Under the pieces are notes generated by a model, which was not told where the DNA came from, did no database searches, and worked only from the letters and a program-made list of their open reading frames with translations. Position numbers and translations under genes: made by a program. 64,000 nucleotides of DNA from JARRNE01 sp963824085 (lineage in GTDB: Bacteria > Pseudomonadota > Gammaproteobacteria > Chromatiales > Chromatiaceae): the NCBI GenBank assembly GCA_963824085.1, contig CAWGNT010000015.1, forward strand, positions 372,001-436,000, given 5' to 3'. Of the stretch, positions 53,053-62,661 are shown piece by piece. Every line of letters begins with the position of its first letter. The first letter of the stretch is position 1.

Positions 53053-54399
53053 TCAGTTGGGCGCAGATCGACTCGACGTGGTCGTCGGTGAACGATTCAA
53101 CTGCGCGGCGCGGCGCCCCAGCGAATCGTAGACCGGCGGATTTCCGACAAATGTCGGGACCACCATAGCCGTGAAGCTGGCAGCGACCATCGGCAACAAC
53201 AGGGCCGTGCTGCCGGTCATTTCGGTAACCAGCGCGATCCCCGTCACTGGTGCGCGCACGACGCCCGCGAAAAAAGCCGCCATGGCAACAGCGGCGAAGG
53301 CTTCGGGATCGATCTCCATGCCCGGGAACAGGAGGCGGCAGGCGAGCCCGAAGAACAAGCCGGCCTGAGCGCCGAGCACAAGAACCGGCGCCAGCAGCCC
53401 GCCGGGCGTCCCCGCTGAATACGAGGCGGCTCCGAGCGCCAGGCGCAAAAGAAACAGCAACGGGAGCATCGTAATGACTTCGGCGCCATTCAAGGTCCTC
53501 TGGGTGATCGGATCACCGCCGCCCACGAGGTCCGGTGCGAACCATGCCAGGGTACCGACACCGGCTCCAATCACAAATGCCCGTGCTTCGGGCGCCCAGC
53601 CCAGGCGATCGACTGCTGCAACCGATGCAAGCAGGCTTCGGTTGTAAAAGATGGCCAACCCCCCGGTGAAAAGGCCGAGAAGGATGTAGAACGGCTTAAC
53701 CGCGATGCCGCCGGCGGTCACGTCGGGCAACACGAATGCGGTGGTGTCCCCGAGCAGCAGGCGCGCAACGCTGATGGCGCTGGCAGACGCGCCCAATGCG
53801 ACCACGGCGATCCTGGGCTCGAATCGTCCGACCAGTTCCTCGAGCACGAAGATCGCCCCGGCCAGCGGCGCATTGAACGCGGTTGCCAACCCGGCACCGC
53901 CCGCACCGGCCATCAACACGCGGCAATCGGCCAGGGTGCGCCGGAAGGTCTGTCCAACCCAATGCGCCAGGCTGACCGCCATCTGAACGCTCGGGCCTTC
54001 TCGGCCAAGGGCCAGGCCGGACCCTATCGCAAGCACGCCGCCGACGAATTTGACCGGGACAAGGAGCAGCGGTGCAGGCGTGAGCTCGCCCTTCAGCACG
54101 CCCTCGATATGCGGGATACCGCTGCCCGCTGCGGTCGGCACAAGCCGTCGCACCAGAAATGCAGCGATACAGGTGGCCGACGCCACCCCCCCGACGATGA
54201 CCGCGAACCCGAGCACCGACTGCCCATGGGCCCATGCGATCAGCGCATTCCGTTCCGTGTCTGCCCATTGCAGCGACAGCCGGAACAGGCCGCCGATCAG
54301 CCCCGCACCAAGGCCGATAACACTTGCAAGCACCGCCAGCACAAGGAGATTGCCCTCGTCGGTATCGCGCCCCGCCATCTTCATCTTGAACTGACTCAT
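53053..54399 (-). CDS. CLC-family chloride channel/antiporter
   Basis: A 448-residue ClC protein. The selectivity motifs are GSGIPH (residues 92-97) and GREGP (132-136), the latter containing the gating Glu134. The C-terminal FxxP-like ATFAGVVRAP part (FFAGVVRAPVTGIALVTEMT) is present. Whether it is a H+/Cl- antiporter or a channel is not decidable by eye. It lacks CBS domains. Start at 54399 (MSQFKMKMAG). It lies upstream of the mechanosensitive genes, all on the same strand, separated by about 150 bases. Confidence 0.92.
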   Translation of the reverse strand: MSQFKMKMAGRDTDEGNLLVLAVLASVIGLGAGLIGGLFRLSLQWADTERNALIAWAHGQSVLGFAVIVGGVASATCIAAFLVRRLVPTAAGSGIPHIEGVLKGELTPAPLLLVPVKFVGGVLAIGSGLALGREGPSVQMAVSLAHWVGQTFRRTLADCRVLMAGAGGAGLATAFNAPLAGAIFVLEELVGRFEPRIAVVALGASASAISVARLLLGDTTAFVLPDVTAGGIAVKPFYILLGLFTGGLAIFYNRSLLASVAAVDRLGWAPEARAFVIGAGVGTLAWFAPDLVGGGDPITQRTLNGAEVITMLPLLFLLRLALGAASYSAGTPGGLLAPVLVLGAQAGLFFGLACRLLFPGMEIDPEAFAAVAMAAFFAGVVRAPVTGIALVTEMTGSTALLLPMVAASFTAMVVPTFVGNPPVYDSLGRRAAQLNRSPTTTSSRSAPN

Positions 54400-55047
54400 A
54401 ATTTCTAAAACCCTTGCCCGGCCCTGCGAAGACTGAACCGGCATACCCCAGGTGGAACGCCTTCCCTCATGTGTCGCCCCGGCTTCCCCCGTTGTGCTGT
54501 ACGGCGGTGCCACGCTGACTATGGTGGGCGTTTGTCCATACGGTGTTCATCCGGGGCGTCGGGTCATGCGGATCACCAGTCGCTCCTATCGCGGATCGAG
54601 GAGCTCCGGAAACGACGGCTGGATTCTGCCTGACCCCCCTCGGTCGCGACTTACCATTTTGTGCCAAGTTCTGCTGCAGGTCTTGTCCGAGCGCCGAGAC
54701 CGGGCAAGTATTCGAGCGGCTCGACCAAGGCGCCGCCCGGGACGCGGACGGGAGCTGCTCGGGATCGAAATCGGGAGCGCAATCGACGATCCTTGCCGGC
54801 GCCTCGCTCCAACCCGAATGGCAAGGCATTGATCCAAATAACGATTTCGATAGCGATCCCGGTTACCTAGAACGCAATCCGGGCGCCTTGATTCGGGGCA
54901 AGGGCACGCTGTCCTGATCGACCGGCCGCGTCTCGCGGCGCGGCTTGAGGCCGTGGCCCGGAGATTGTAGTGCGCTGTCAACCGCGGCCTCGAACGCTAC
55001 ACTGGACTCCAGTTTCTTGTTTCCCATCCAACCAACGATGATCCGCC
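54400..55047. other. Gene-free divergent region
   Basis: About 650 bases between the divergent clc and CorA-type genes. No convincing gene. It should hold promoters in both directions. Short frames near 54660-54870 have no family resemblance. Confidence 0.45.
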
Positions 55048-56613
55048 ATGCCTGAGATTACGCGATTCGGTCCCGGAAACGCCGCTGATAACACGGGTGC
55101 CGGTGGAGTCACCTGGTTCGACATCGACATTGCCGACGACGCCGATCGCGAATGGCTGATGGCGTGGCAGGAGATCAACGAGCAGACCAGACAGGCGCTG
55201 TTGGAGCCGGTGCGTTTCAATCATTATGAACAAGTGCCGGACGGCACCTTGCTGAGCATCAGAACGCTGCGTCCCGGTCCAACGGACGATCTCACCGATC
55301 TCGCCGACCTGAAGCTGCTGATCGGCCCGACCAGGGCGATCACGGTGCGATCCGGGACGGTCGCCGCCGTGGACGAGCTACGACAGCACCTGTCGTCGGA
55401 CAGGTCGCTGGTGACGGCGGTGGACTTGCTGGGGTTCATGGTGTCGGGTATGACCAACCGGATGGAGCCGATCATCTACGAGCTGACCCAAGACATCGAT
55501 GCCGTCGAGGATGCGCTGCTCGACGGCGGTTCAGTACCACAGTCGCAGACGCTGATCGAGCTTCGGCGCCGAATCTTTCGCACCAGACGGCAAGTGAATT
55601 CCAGCCAGCAGGTGCTTGCTCCGATGACGACCGATCCCGCCCTGGCGCTGGATGCCGACGATCGTGAAACGCTCGACAGGGCGTCGAAGCACGTGACGCG
55701 CTATTTGGATGGGCTGGATGAATGCCGCACGCGGGTGGAGATGCTGGAGGATCAGATCGAGGCGCAACGCTCGGAGACCATGACCCGTTCCAGTTTCGAT
55801 CTGACCGTCGTCGCGACCGTGTTCTTACCGCTGACCTTCATTACCGGGCTGCTCGGGATGAACGTCGCGGGAATCCCCGATCAACACAATCCGTATGGTT
55901 TCTGGCTGGTGACCGGCTTGTCTGTCATCATTTCCCTGCTGGCTTGGCTCTTGCTGCGCCGTCGAATGCAGGATCATTATCAGGATCAGGCAAGTACCGG
56001 AACAGGGAAACCCAGGCGACTGGCCGAGACTTCGATACCAAATGGCGCGGGATTGACCGCCGCTTTCAAGCAGGGAAGGGGGGAGCCTAGCAAGCACTTT
56101 GACCGCCTGCCCGCCACCGAAGGCGGACGTCAAGACAAGTCAGAGGGGACCGAAGTTGACAGACATCGCCCCGTTTCACCCAGCAAGATTGCTGGGGTCC
56201 ATGTCTTTGCACTGCTGCTTGCGCTTGTGCTGTTCTATTTCCACGTGGTCGTGATCTTCGATGTGATCGGCGAGATGCTCCGTGGTAAGGCATGGCTGCT
56301 GGCGCATCTGGGACCGCAACATTCCGGCAAGATCCTCCTCCTCGGTTGCTTCCTGGCACTGGTGTTGGCGCATCTGGCGGAGGCCGCGGTATGGGGCCTG
56401 ATCTTGCGCGTGTTGCGGCTGGTTTCAAGCATTACGGAAGGCATCTACTTCACCGCCGCGTCGATCACGACGCTGGGCTACGGCGACGTCTTGCTGAAGT
56501 ATCCCTGGCGACATCTCGGGACGTTGATCGCGGTAACGGGGGTGCTGACGTTCGGCTGTTCGACGGCGTTCTTGTTCGTGGTCTTGCAGGACGTCTGGGT
56601 GCATCGCCTTTAG
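55048..56613 (+). CDS. CorA-like transporter fused to a K+ channel pore
   Basis: A 521-residue fusion. Residues 1-310 form a CorA/ZntB-type domain: cytoplasmic part, long helix ending in TVVATVFLPLTFITGLLG, the GMN motif at 270-272 (GMNVAGIP), and the second helix (284-303). After a hydrophilic linker (305-380) comes a two-helix ion channel: helix 384-405, a further helix 427-450, the pore with TTLGYGD at 474-480, and the final helix 490-513. The C-terminal part alone matches stand-alone two-helix channel proteins. One continuous frame, no internal stop. The CorA part would move Mg2+ or Zn2+, the channel part K+. Confidence 0.88.
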   Translation: MPEITRFGPGNAADNTGAGGVTWFDIDIADDADREWLMAWQEINEQTRQALLEPVRFNHYEQVPDGTLLSIRTLRPGPTDDLTDLADLKLLIGPTRAITVRSGTVAAVDELRQHLSSDRSLVTAVDLLGFMVSGMTNRMEPIIYELTQDIDAVEDALLDGGSVPQSQTLIELRRRIFRTRRQVNSSQQVLAPMTTDPALALDADDRETLDRASKHVTRYLDGLDECRTRVEMLEDQIEAQRSETMTRSSFDLTVVATVFLPLTFITGLLGMNVAGIPDQHNPYGFWLVTGLSVIISLLAWLLLRRRMQDHYQDQASTGTGKPRRLAETSIPNGAGLTAAFKQGRGEPSKHFDRLPATEGGRQDKSEGTEVDRHRPVSPSKIAGVHVFALLLALVLFYFHVVVIFDVIGEMLRGKAWLLAHLGPQHSGKILLLGCFLALVLAHLAEAAVWGLILRVLRLVSSITEGIYFTAASITTLGYGDVLLKYPWRHLGTLIAVTGVLTFGCSTAFLFVVLQDVWVHRL

Positions 56614-56756
56614 GCTGGCGCGGAAGCCGCGGATGAGGCCGCGGATGAATCTGCTTGGGGATGACATCGGGATCGGGTCATGTGCCCGGCGATGCGCTCC
56701 GGGCGGTCGGAGCGCATCGCGGTCGCCGGGTTCACCCCCGCGGGCGTCAGGCTCCG

Positions 56757-58235
56757 TCACTGGACCTTTTCGACCTTGGGCGGCGTCCAGGTGCCGTCGA
56801 TGATCGACGGGCTCTTCTCCTTCGGCCAATACATACGCAGCATCGGGATGAAGGCGCCCTTGGGCGCCGGCAGCCAGTTGGCCTCCTTGTCCTTGCCCGG
56901 CGATGCGTTCTGGAAGTACAGCGTCAGCGAACCGTCGGCGTTGTAGGTCAGGTCGTCGCGCGGGCTGACCGTGAACTTGTTCAGTGCATTGGGCACGAAC
57001 CACCAGCCGTTGTCGATCTCGTACATGGTGATCGACCAGAACCCATTGACCGGCGGCGTTTGGTCCTTGGGGAAGGTCAGGGTGTAGTTGTTGGCGCCCG
57101 AGAGGGTCGCGCCGGTGCTGTCGACCTCGGTGTAGGGGTAGACGGCATCCTTCTCGAGGTTGGCGGGCCAGCCGAAGGCGGCCACCACGGCACGCTTCAC
57201 ATAGTCGGTGCCGTAGTCGCCGAGTCCCTTGGAGACGATCCAGCCGTTGACGACCTCACCGAGCTTGGGCTTGTCGGCCTCGATCTGCTTCAGCGCGGCC
57301 TGCGGCAGGTCCTTGAGTGCGTCCTGCACCGGCGCGCCGAGCGCGTCCATGTCGAAGGGCTTACAGGGCTCGATGCCGATCTTGGCCATCTTTGCCAGCA
57401 TCGGCGCGTCTTCCGGCGCCGGCGGCGCATCCTCGCACATGAGCTTCGTCATCATGTCGAAGTAGCCTTTGGTCCCCATGTCGAGGATCACCTGCTGCGG
57501 CTTGTCGGTCATCGAGAAGCCCGGGTTCGGGTCCACCGGCGGTGCCTCGTAGACAAAATCCGCCTTGCCCACCGCGGACAGCGGCCTCAGGTCGTACTGC
57601 GCCTGCAGCGCGTTGACCGCCTTGTAGTCGGCCTCGGTCCCGTCCGCATAGGTGCGGCCGAGGATGACCATGTAGCGTGTCGGGACCTTGATATGGGTCA
57701 TCCCAGCGGGCACCTCGCCGCTCCAGCCCGGTCCGCTGATCAGGAAGGTCTGCGCCTTCTCACCGGTGGTGCGGCTGCCCGCCGATTCGATCACCGGCAT
57801 CCACAGGCTATACATCGGGAACAGGAAGTAGCGCTTGCCCATGTCGGGATGCGAAAAGACCATCGGCTCCTTGCCCAGGTCGAGCCACGCCAGCGAATAG
57901 AGCGTGTCGGCATTCGGTGCCGAGACGCCGCGATAGTCCGCCGGCGGATAGCGCGGGACGTTGATGAATTGCCCCGCGGGCGCGTGCAAACCCTCCACCT
58001 TGGGCACGTTGCTCATCTGCACCCGAGTGACATCGGTGGTGATCAGCGAGTAGCCGTAGATGTAGGCATCCATGGCGATCGCCTTGGTCTCCTCGGGTGT
58101 CAGCGTCTGCGCCGGCAGGTCTGCGGCCTGAGCGCTGGGCGCCACAAGACCGACCGTCAGGACAAGGGCGAGCCAGCCCGATCGGCCGGGGAAGAAAGTC
58201 GGCGCCATCTGGCGCCACAGGTGGGTTTTGTTCAT
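56757..58235 (-). CDS. DUF1254/DUF1214 exported protein
   Basis: A 492-residue protein with a signal peptide (SGWLALVLTVGLVAPSAQAA, residues about 19-38). The N-terminal DUF1254 domain has AYIYGYSLITTDVTR, PNADTLYSLAWLDLG and YFLFPMYSLWM; the C-terminal DUF1214 domain has LTFPKDQTPPVNGFWSITMY. Such proteins are periplasmic and of unknown function. The start at 58235 is supported by GAGG upstream and the signal peptide. The AraC-type gene diverges on its left-hand upstream side and may control it. Confidence 0.9.
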   Translation of the reverse strand: MNKTHLWRQMAPTFFPGRSGWLALVLTVGLVAPSAQAADLPAQTLTPEETKAIAMDAYIYGYSLITTDVTRVQMSNVPKVEGLHAPAGQFINVPRYPPADYRGVSAPNADTLYSLAWLDLGKEPMVFSHPDMGKRYFLFPMYSLWMPVIESAGSRTTGEKAQTFLISGPGWSGEVPAGMTHIKVPTRYMVILGRTYADGTEADYKAVNALQAQYDLRPLSAVGKADFVYEAPPVDPNPGFSMTDKPQQVILDMGTKGYFDMMTKLMCEDAPPAPEDAPMLAKMAKIGIEPCKPFDMDALGAPVQDALKDLPQAALKQIEADKPKLGEVVNGWIVSKGLGDYGTDYVKRAVVAAFGWPANLEKDAVYPYTEVDSTGATLSGANNYTLTFPKDQTPPVNGFWSITMYEIDNGWWFVPNALNKFTVSPRDDLTYNADGSLTLYFQNASPGKDKEANWLPAPKGAFIPMLRMYWPKEKSPSIIDGTWTPPKVEKVQ

Positions 58236-58720
58236 AGCGATTGACCTCGTGACAAGAGTTACAAGTGACCCCGGTTCGGGGGAATGACGGCATCGCAAGC
58301 CCGTCGTCGAGCGATGCCAGTGGGCAAAATGCCGAAGTTGATCAATAGATGACCGCACGCCGCCAGACACGTCGACGGGCACCGGCCAATGTCCAGACGG
58401 TTGCCGAGAGGCTGGTCGTGGCGTTGCGTTGCGTTCGATACTGCTCAGGGACCGCCCCTCGGGGCCAGTGATGTTACCCACGTGCGTAGGTTTCCTCAGG
58501 GACGCTCGCCGCAGCGGCTATGGACTATTTGGAATCTTCGCTGTGATAGCCTCATATTGACCGGAATGCTGCCAGGCTTCATCGCCTCGGTCTGACCATT
58601 TCACGCCAATCTGCGGGGAGCGTCCCCGTCCGAGCCCATCACGGAGACAGCGACCTGAATATCCCTGTCGTACGGGCGCAGCATCTGATCCACTATATCG
58701 GAGTCCTCCGAGACGCTGGC
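58236..58720. promoter_or_regulatory. Divergent region DUF1254 / AraC regulator
   Basis: Contains the promoters of both genes. In-frame, protein-like codons upstream of 58721 (NIPVVRAQHLIHYIGVLRDA) show that the regulator's true start lies within the right part. Confidence 0.5.
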
Positions 58721-59671
58721 GTGCCGGTCGAGCGAGAGCTGGAGCGCTCGCGGCTCCCTGTTCTTATTGAACAAACGCCCGATGCTTACGTCAGCTTTCC
58801 ACGCGCCCTCGACTGGGTTTGGCGGTCGAGCCGTGAGGTCGGGATCATGGAGCTCGGCTTCCTCGCGGGCCGCCGTATGTCCATCGGAACGCTTCATCCC
58901 GACGTACAGCGTGCAGTGATCGGGGCTCCCACCGGATTTGCCCGCGTCGCGGCCGCGTCCAAGCACATGCATAGGGAAAATAGCGCTCAGAAGATCGACA
59001 CCCGCCGTGAAGGCGGGAACGTGCGGGTCATCTTCGAGATAAGAGGCTTGCAGAGCACTCCTTTCGTCGGGTTCGCCGAGTGGCTGAACATCGAGGGGAT
59101 CATCGCGATTCTCCGCAGTGCCGCCGGACCTGACTGGTGCCCGGCCGAGATCACCTTCGTCTCGCGCGGGCGGCCCTCGGACGCCGCGCTGGAGGCCTAC
59201 GGCAACGCCCGCATCCTGACCGGCCAGCCGTGCAGTTCGGTACTCGTCGCGGCGGCCGACATCGCGCAGACCTGCATCGACCGCCGGTCAAAACCCGATG
59301 ACGTCAACGATCCGCTGATCCCCCCGCGAACCCCATCCGGCCTGGGTGACGCCTGGGACTTCGTGACCGCCCTGCGCGCGCTCATCCGTCCCTATCTCGC
59401 GCAGGGTCATCCACACCTGTCGCTGGTGGCCGAGATCGTCGGTATGAGCGAGCGCACCTTGCAGCGTAGTCTGGCGCAAAGCGGCTCGACCTATTCCGAA
59501 ATTGTCCAGGAGGCGCGTTTCTCGATCGCATCTGACCTGTTGGCTGATTCCGACCTGAACATCGCCGACATCGCGTTTGCCGCCGGCTACGAGAACGCGC
59601 CGCATTTTTCCAGGGCGTTCAAGCGGCTGACGGGCATGACGCCTCGCGACTACCGCTGCAGTCTGGCCTGA
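58721..59671 (+). CDS. AraC-family transcriptional regulator
   Basis: At least 316 residues. The N-terminal domain (SFPRALDWVWRSSREVGIME) resembles the ArgR/OruR-type arabinose-binding-like domain; the C-terminal AraC HTH pair is clear (HLSLVAEIVGMSERTLQRSL, LNIADIAFAAGYENAPHFSR, AFKRLTGMTPRDYR). GTG at 58721 is the only standard start. Coding-like sequence continues upstream in frame to a CTG at 58655, so the protein may be about 22 residues longer. It diverges from the DUF1254 gene, its probable target. Confidence 0.86.
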   Translation: MPVERELERSRLPVLIEQTPDAYVSFPRALDWVWRSSREVGIMELGFLAGRRMSIGTLHPDVQRAVIGAPTGFARVAAASKHMHRENSAQKIDTRREGGNVRVIFEIRGLQSTPFVGFAEWLNIEGIIAILRSAAGPDWCPAEITFVSRGRPSDAALEAYGNARILTGQPCSSVLVAAADIAQTCIDRRSKPDDVNDPLIPPRTPSGLGDAWDFVTALRALIRPYLAQGHPHLSLVAEIVGMSERTLQRSLAQSGSTYSEIVQEARFSIASDLLADSDLNIADIAFAAGYENAPHFSRAFKRLTGMTPRDYRCSLA

Positions 59672-59855
59672 AGCATCGACGACGGGCATGATGCCCGCGG
59701 AGTCGGAAATCCAAGCGCCCTTGCGTGTCCAGACTGAACGGCACGCGCTCCATCACCGCCGACACAGCGCTGCGCCTGAACCAGGGATGACTTGTAGCGC
59801 CTGAGCGACCGTAGCGCTACACTTTGGCAAACCTTGCCAATCTGGAGCGAACACC

Positions 59856-60098
59856 ATGGCCACGATGAACATCTCCCTGCCGGACGAACTGCGCGACTTC
59901 GTTAACGAACAGGTCGCCGAGTCCAGCTACACCAGCACCAGCGAATACCTGCGTCAGCTGATCCGCGAGCACCGCGAGTTGGTGAGGTTTCGCAAGCTCA
60001 TCGACGAGGGCGCCCGTTCGCCGATCGAAGGCACCTTCGACAAAGGCTACTTCGACGACCTCCGCGCCCGCGCAAGACGCAGGAAGATCCAAGAGTGA
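59856..60098 (+). CDS. ParD-type antitoxin
   Basis: An 80-residue ribbon-helix-helix protein: MATMNISLPDELRDFVNEQV, SSYTSTSEYLRQLIREHREL, and an acidic/basic tail that would bind the toxin. CATGG context with GGAGC ahead. It overlaps the parE reading frame by ATGA-like GTGA. The gene is intact while its toxin is frameshifted. Confidence 0.88.
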   Translation: MATMNISLPDELRDFVNEQVAESSYTSTSEYLRQLIREHRELVRFRKLIDEGARSPIEGTFDKGYFDDLRARARRRKIQE

Positions 60099-60432
60099 CG
60101 GGCAAACCAGTCATCCGCCGCGAGCGGGCACGGAGAGATCTTGAGAAAGCCGCCGACGACTATTTCGCGAGGGCGGCGAGGCGTTGGAGTCGAGGTTCAT
60201 CGACGCCATCGAGCACACACTGAATCTCATCGCCGACAGGCCCGCGATCGGCTCGCTGCGCTACGCCCACGTATTGCAACGCAGCGATCTGCGTTGCTTC
60301 CCGGCAAAGCGATTCCAGTATCTGGTCTTCTATATCGAGCTCTCGGACCGAATCGATGTACTGCGCATCCTGCACGGCCGTCGAGACATCCCTGCCATCT
60401 TGCAAGCTACCAGTGGGGATGACGATGCTTGA
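60095..60432 (+). pseudogene. ParE-type toxin, frameshifted
   Basis: GTG at 60095 starts TGKPVIRRERARRDLEKAAD and DYF. Near 60164 a one-base loss shifts the frame; the true continuation EGGEALESRFIDAIEHTLNL, ADRPAIGSLRYAHVLQRSDL and RILHGRRDIPAIL follows to 60432. The C-terminal catalytic-like part is undamaged. Recent damage or sequence error. Confidence 0.82.
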
Positions 60433-60798
60433 GTCTTGCCAGGGAGACGCCGACGTATCGGCCGTCTTGACCAAAAATCAGCACGGAGAAAAAAGGGGCC
60501 GCGCGGTTGTGGAAGCACTGCACAATCTGCAGCGGCAAGCCGTCGGTATGGATACGTGTGCGGCGGGGCATGATCCAAGCCTAACAGAAAATTGAGCCTG
60601 GCCCTTGTTCCGCACTGCCGCTGTACGAGGCGATGGATTGATCTGAGCTAGTCAGCGTTTGACATGAACACGGCGTTTGGGTCACCGGGCGCCGTTTTTG
60701 CCATTCGATTTCTGTTAATAGCCTTTCAATGTTATGAACAAGCACGGCGAATTCCTCCAAGTCCTGTCGCGCTTGCCGCGGTTTCGAGATCGCTTCTA
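60433..60798. other. Gene-free stretch
   Basis: No supported gene. It should contain the promoter of the kinase operon. An in-frame ATG at 60664 exists but gives an implausible N-terminus. Confidence 0.4.
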
Positions 60799-62661
60799 AT
60801 GATGTGTCGAGCAAAGCACGGATCGATTTTAAGACTTTGGGTCGCGTGCTGGCTCTTGTTTGCGCCGGCCGCCCCGGCCGGGGAGAACCGGTCCGTCCTC
60901 GTGCTGTATTCCAACCATCGCTTGCTGCCGGCGAATCTCGAATTCGAAGCCGGCCTGCGCGAGACGCTCGCCGATTCGACGGAGCTGAGCGCAGAGTTTC
61001 TCGACTATCCCCGTTTTGACGGCGAGTCCTACATGCGCGCCCTGACTACGTTCCTGCGCGAGAAGTACGCTTTGCGACCGCCGGCCGTGCTGGTCGTCGG
61101 GGCCGAGGGGGCGCTTGATTTCGTGCTCCGCCATCGCGCCGAGCTATTTCCACGGATCCCGGTAATCCACGCGGCCGTTCCCCGGTCGTTCCTGCAATCG
61201 CGCCCGCCACTGCCGGCCGACGTGGTCGGCGTCCCGATCGAATACGATTTTCCGGGCACCATCGACCTGGCGCTGCGCTGGCATCCGCACGCCCGACGGC
61301 TGGTGGTGGTGACGGGCGCCTCCGCGCAGGATCGCGCATGGGAAGCCGAGTTGCGCGGCGAAGTGTCGCGATTCCAGGACCGGGTAAGCGCCGAGTTTCT
61401 CGCCGGCCTGCCGACCGATGCGGTGTTGAAACGGCTGAGTGAGTTGGGCAGCGACGCCGTGGTGTTTACGCCGGGCTACTTCGAGGACGGTGTCGGTCGC
61501 CTGTTTTCCCCTCGCGAAGCCGCCCGGCTCATGGCCGCTGCCGCCGCCGCGCCGGTGTACGGCCCGTTCGATACCTTCATCGGCACCGGCATCGTCGGTG
61601 GCTCCATGCCGAATTACGCGGCCATGGGGCGGCAGGCGGGACGCATCGTGAACGATCGGCTTGCCGGCCCCGCGCCCGCCGCCCCGCTGTTGCCGGAAAT
61701 GATGCCCAAGGCCGTGAACGTCGACTGGCGACAGATCCGGCGGTGGGACATCGACCCGAGTGCCATTCCGGACGACGCCATCGTGCGGTTCAAGACCCCG
61801 ACGCTCCTGGAGGAACATGCAACCGCAACGGTTGTTGCCACTGTCGTATTCCTGTTGCAGGCTGGGCTGATCGCCGGACTCCTGTTCGAACGCCGCCGCC
61901 GCCGCCGCATGGAACTGGCCGTACAGCAACAGCGCTTCGAGCTCGCCCATGCCTCGCGGCTGGCGGTCGCCGGGGAGTTGACGGGCGCGATCGCCCACGA
62001 GATCAACCAGCCCCTCGGCGCGATTCTGAGCAACGCGGATGCCGCCGACCTCCTGCTCGCGTCCGGTGCGGATCGGCGTGACGAACTACGCGCGATTTTG
62101 GCCGACATTCGCCAGGACAACTTGCGGGCCAGCGAGGTCATCCGCCGGCTGCGGGCGCTGCTCGCCAAGCAGCCGCTGGACTGCCACCCCTTCGATCTGA
62201 ACGATGCTGTCCGCGAGGTGGAGCCCGTGCTGCGCGCCGAAGCGCGGCGCCGCGGGGCGACGCTCGACCTGCGACTTGCCGAGACCGCCGCCATCCTGGT
62301 CGGCGATCGAGTCCAGATCCAGCAGGTGCTCCTCAATCTGGCGCTCAACGCCATGGATGCGGCGAATGGCCTGCCCGAGGCGCGACGCGCGGTCGTCGTG
62401 TCCGTCGAACGCGACGCGGATCGCCTGGCTCTGGTGGTCCGCGACCGCGGACACGGTATCGCCCCCGAGCATCTGCCGCAGTTGTTCGATTCGTTCTTCA
62501 GCACCAAGGCCCGGGGCATGGGACTGGGGCTGTCCATTACCCGCACCCTCGTCGAGGCCCACGGCGGGTGCATCCGGGCCGAATCCGGTCCCGGCGCGGG
62601 CGCGGTATTCCGGGTCGAATGGCCAGTGGCCGGCGGCGCGGGCACACTGGAGCCGGCATGA
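60799..62661 (+). CDS. Sensor histidine kinase with periplasmic binding-type sensor
   Basis: A 620-residue kinase. Signal/anchor near residues 12-27, then a periplasmic domain of the ABC substrate-binding kind (about 35-330; RSVLVLYSNHRLLPANLEFE, GVPIEYDFPGTIDLALRWHP), a membrane helix (about 352-372), and a cytoplasmic kinase core. The His is in the AHEINQPLGAILSN box; N, G1 and G2 boxes are LALNAMDAAN, DRGHGI and GMGLGLSI. The start is uncertain (60799, 60802 or 60664). It overlaps the response regulator by ATGA. Confidence 0.9.
   Translation: MMCRAKHGSILRLWVACWLLFAPAAPAGENRSVLVLYSNHRLLPANLEFEAGLRETLADSTELSAEFLDYPRFDGESYMRALTTFLREKYALRPPAVLVVGAEGALDFVLRHRAELFPRIPVIHAAVPRSFLQSRPPLPADVVGVPIEYDFPGTIDLALRWHPHARRLVVVTGASAQDRAWEAELRGEVSRFQDRVSAEFLAGLPTDAVLKRLSELGSDAVVFTPGYFEDGVGRLFSPREAARLMAAAAAAPVYGPFDTFIGTGIVGGSMPNYAAMGRQAGRIVNDRLAGPAPAAPLLPEMMPKAVNVDWRQIRRWDIDPSAIPDDAIVRFKTPTLLEEHATATVVATVVFLLQAGLIAGLLFERRRRRRMELAVQQQRFELAHASRLAVAGELTGAIAHEINQPLGAILSNADAADLLLASGADRRDELRAILADIRQDNLRASEVIRRLRALLAKQPLDCHPFDLNDAVREVEPVLRAEARRRGATLDLRLAETAAILVGDRVQIQQVLLNLALNAMDAANGLPEARRAVVVSVERDADRLALVVRDRGHGIAPEHLPQLFDSFFSTKARGMGLGLSITRTLVEAHGGCIRAESGPGAGAVFRVEWPVAGGAGTLEPA

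Noticed and set aside
51958..53091. Plus-strand open frame of 377 codons
   Set aside because: Antisense to the MscS-type gene; no motif and composition typical of a complementary frame.
56655..58244. Plus-strand open frame of 529 codons antisense to the DUF1254 gene
   Set aside because: Shadow of a gene with a signal peptide and two recognisable domains.
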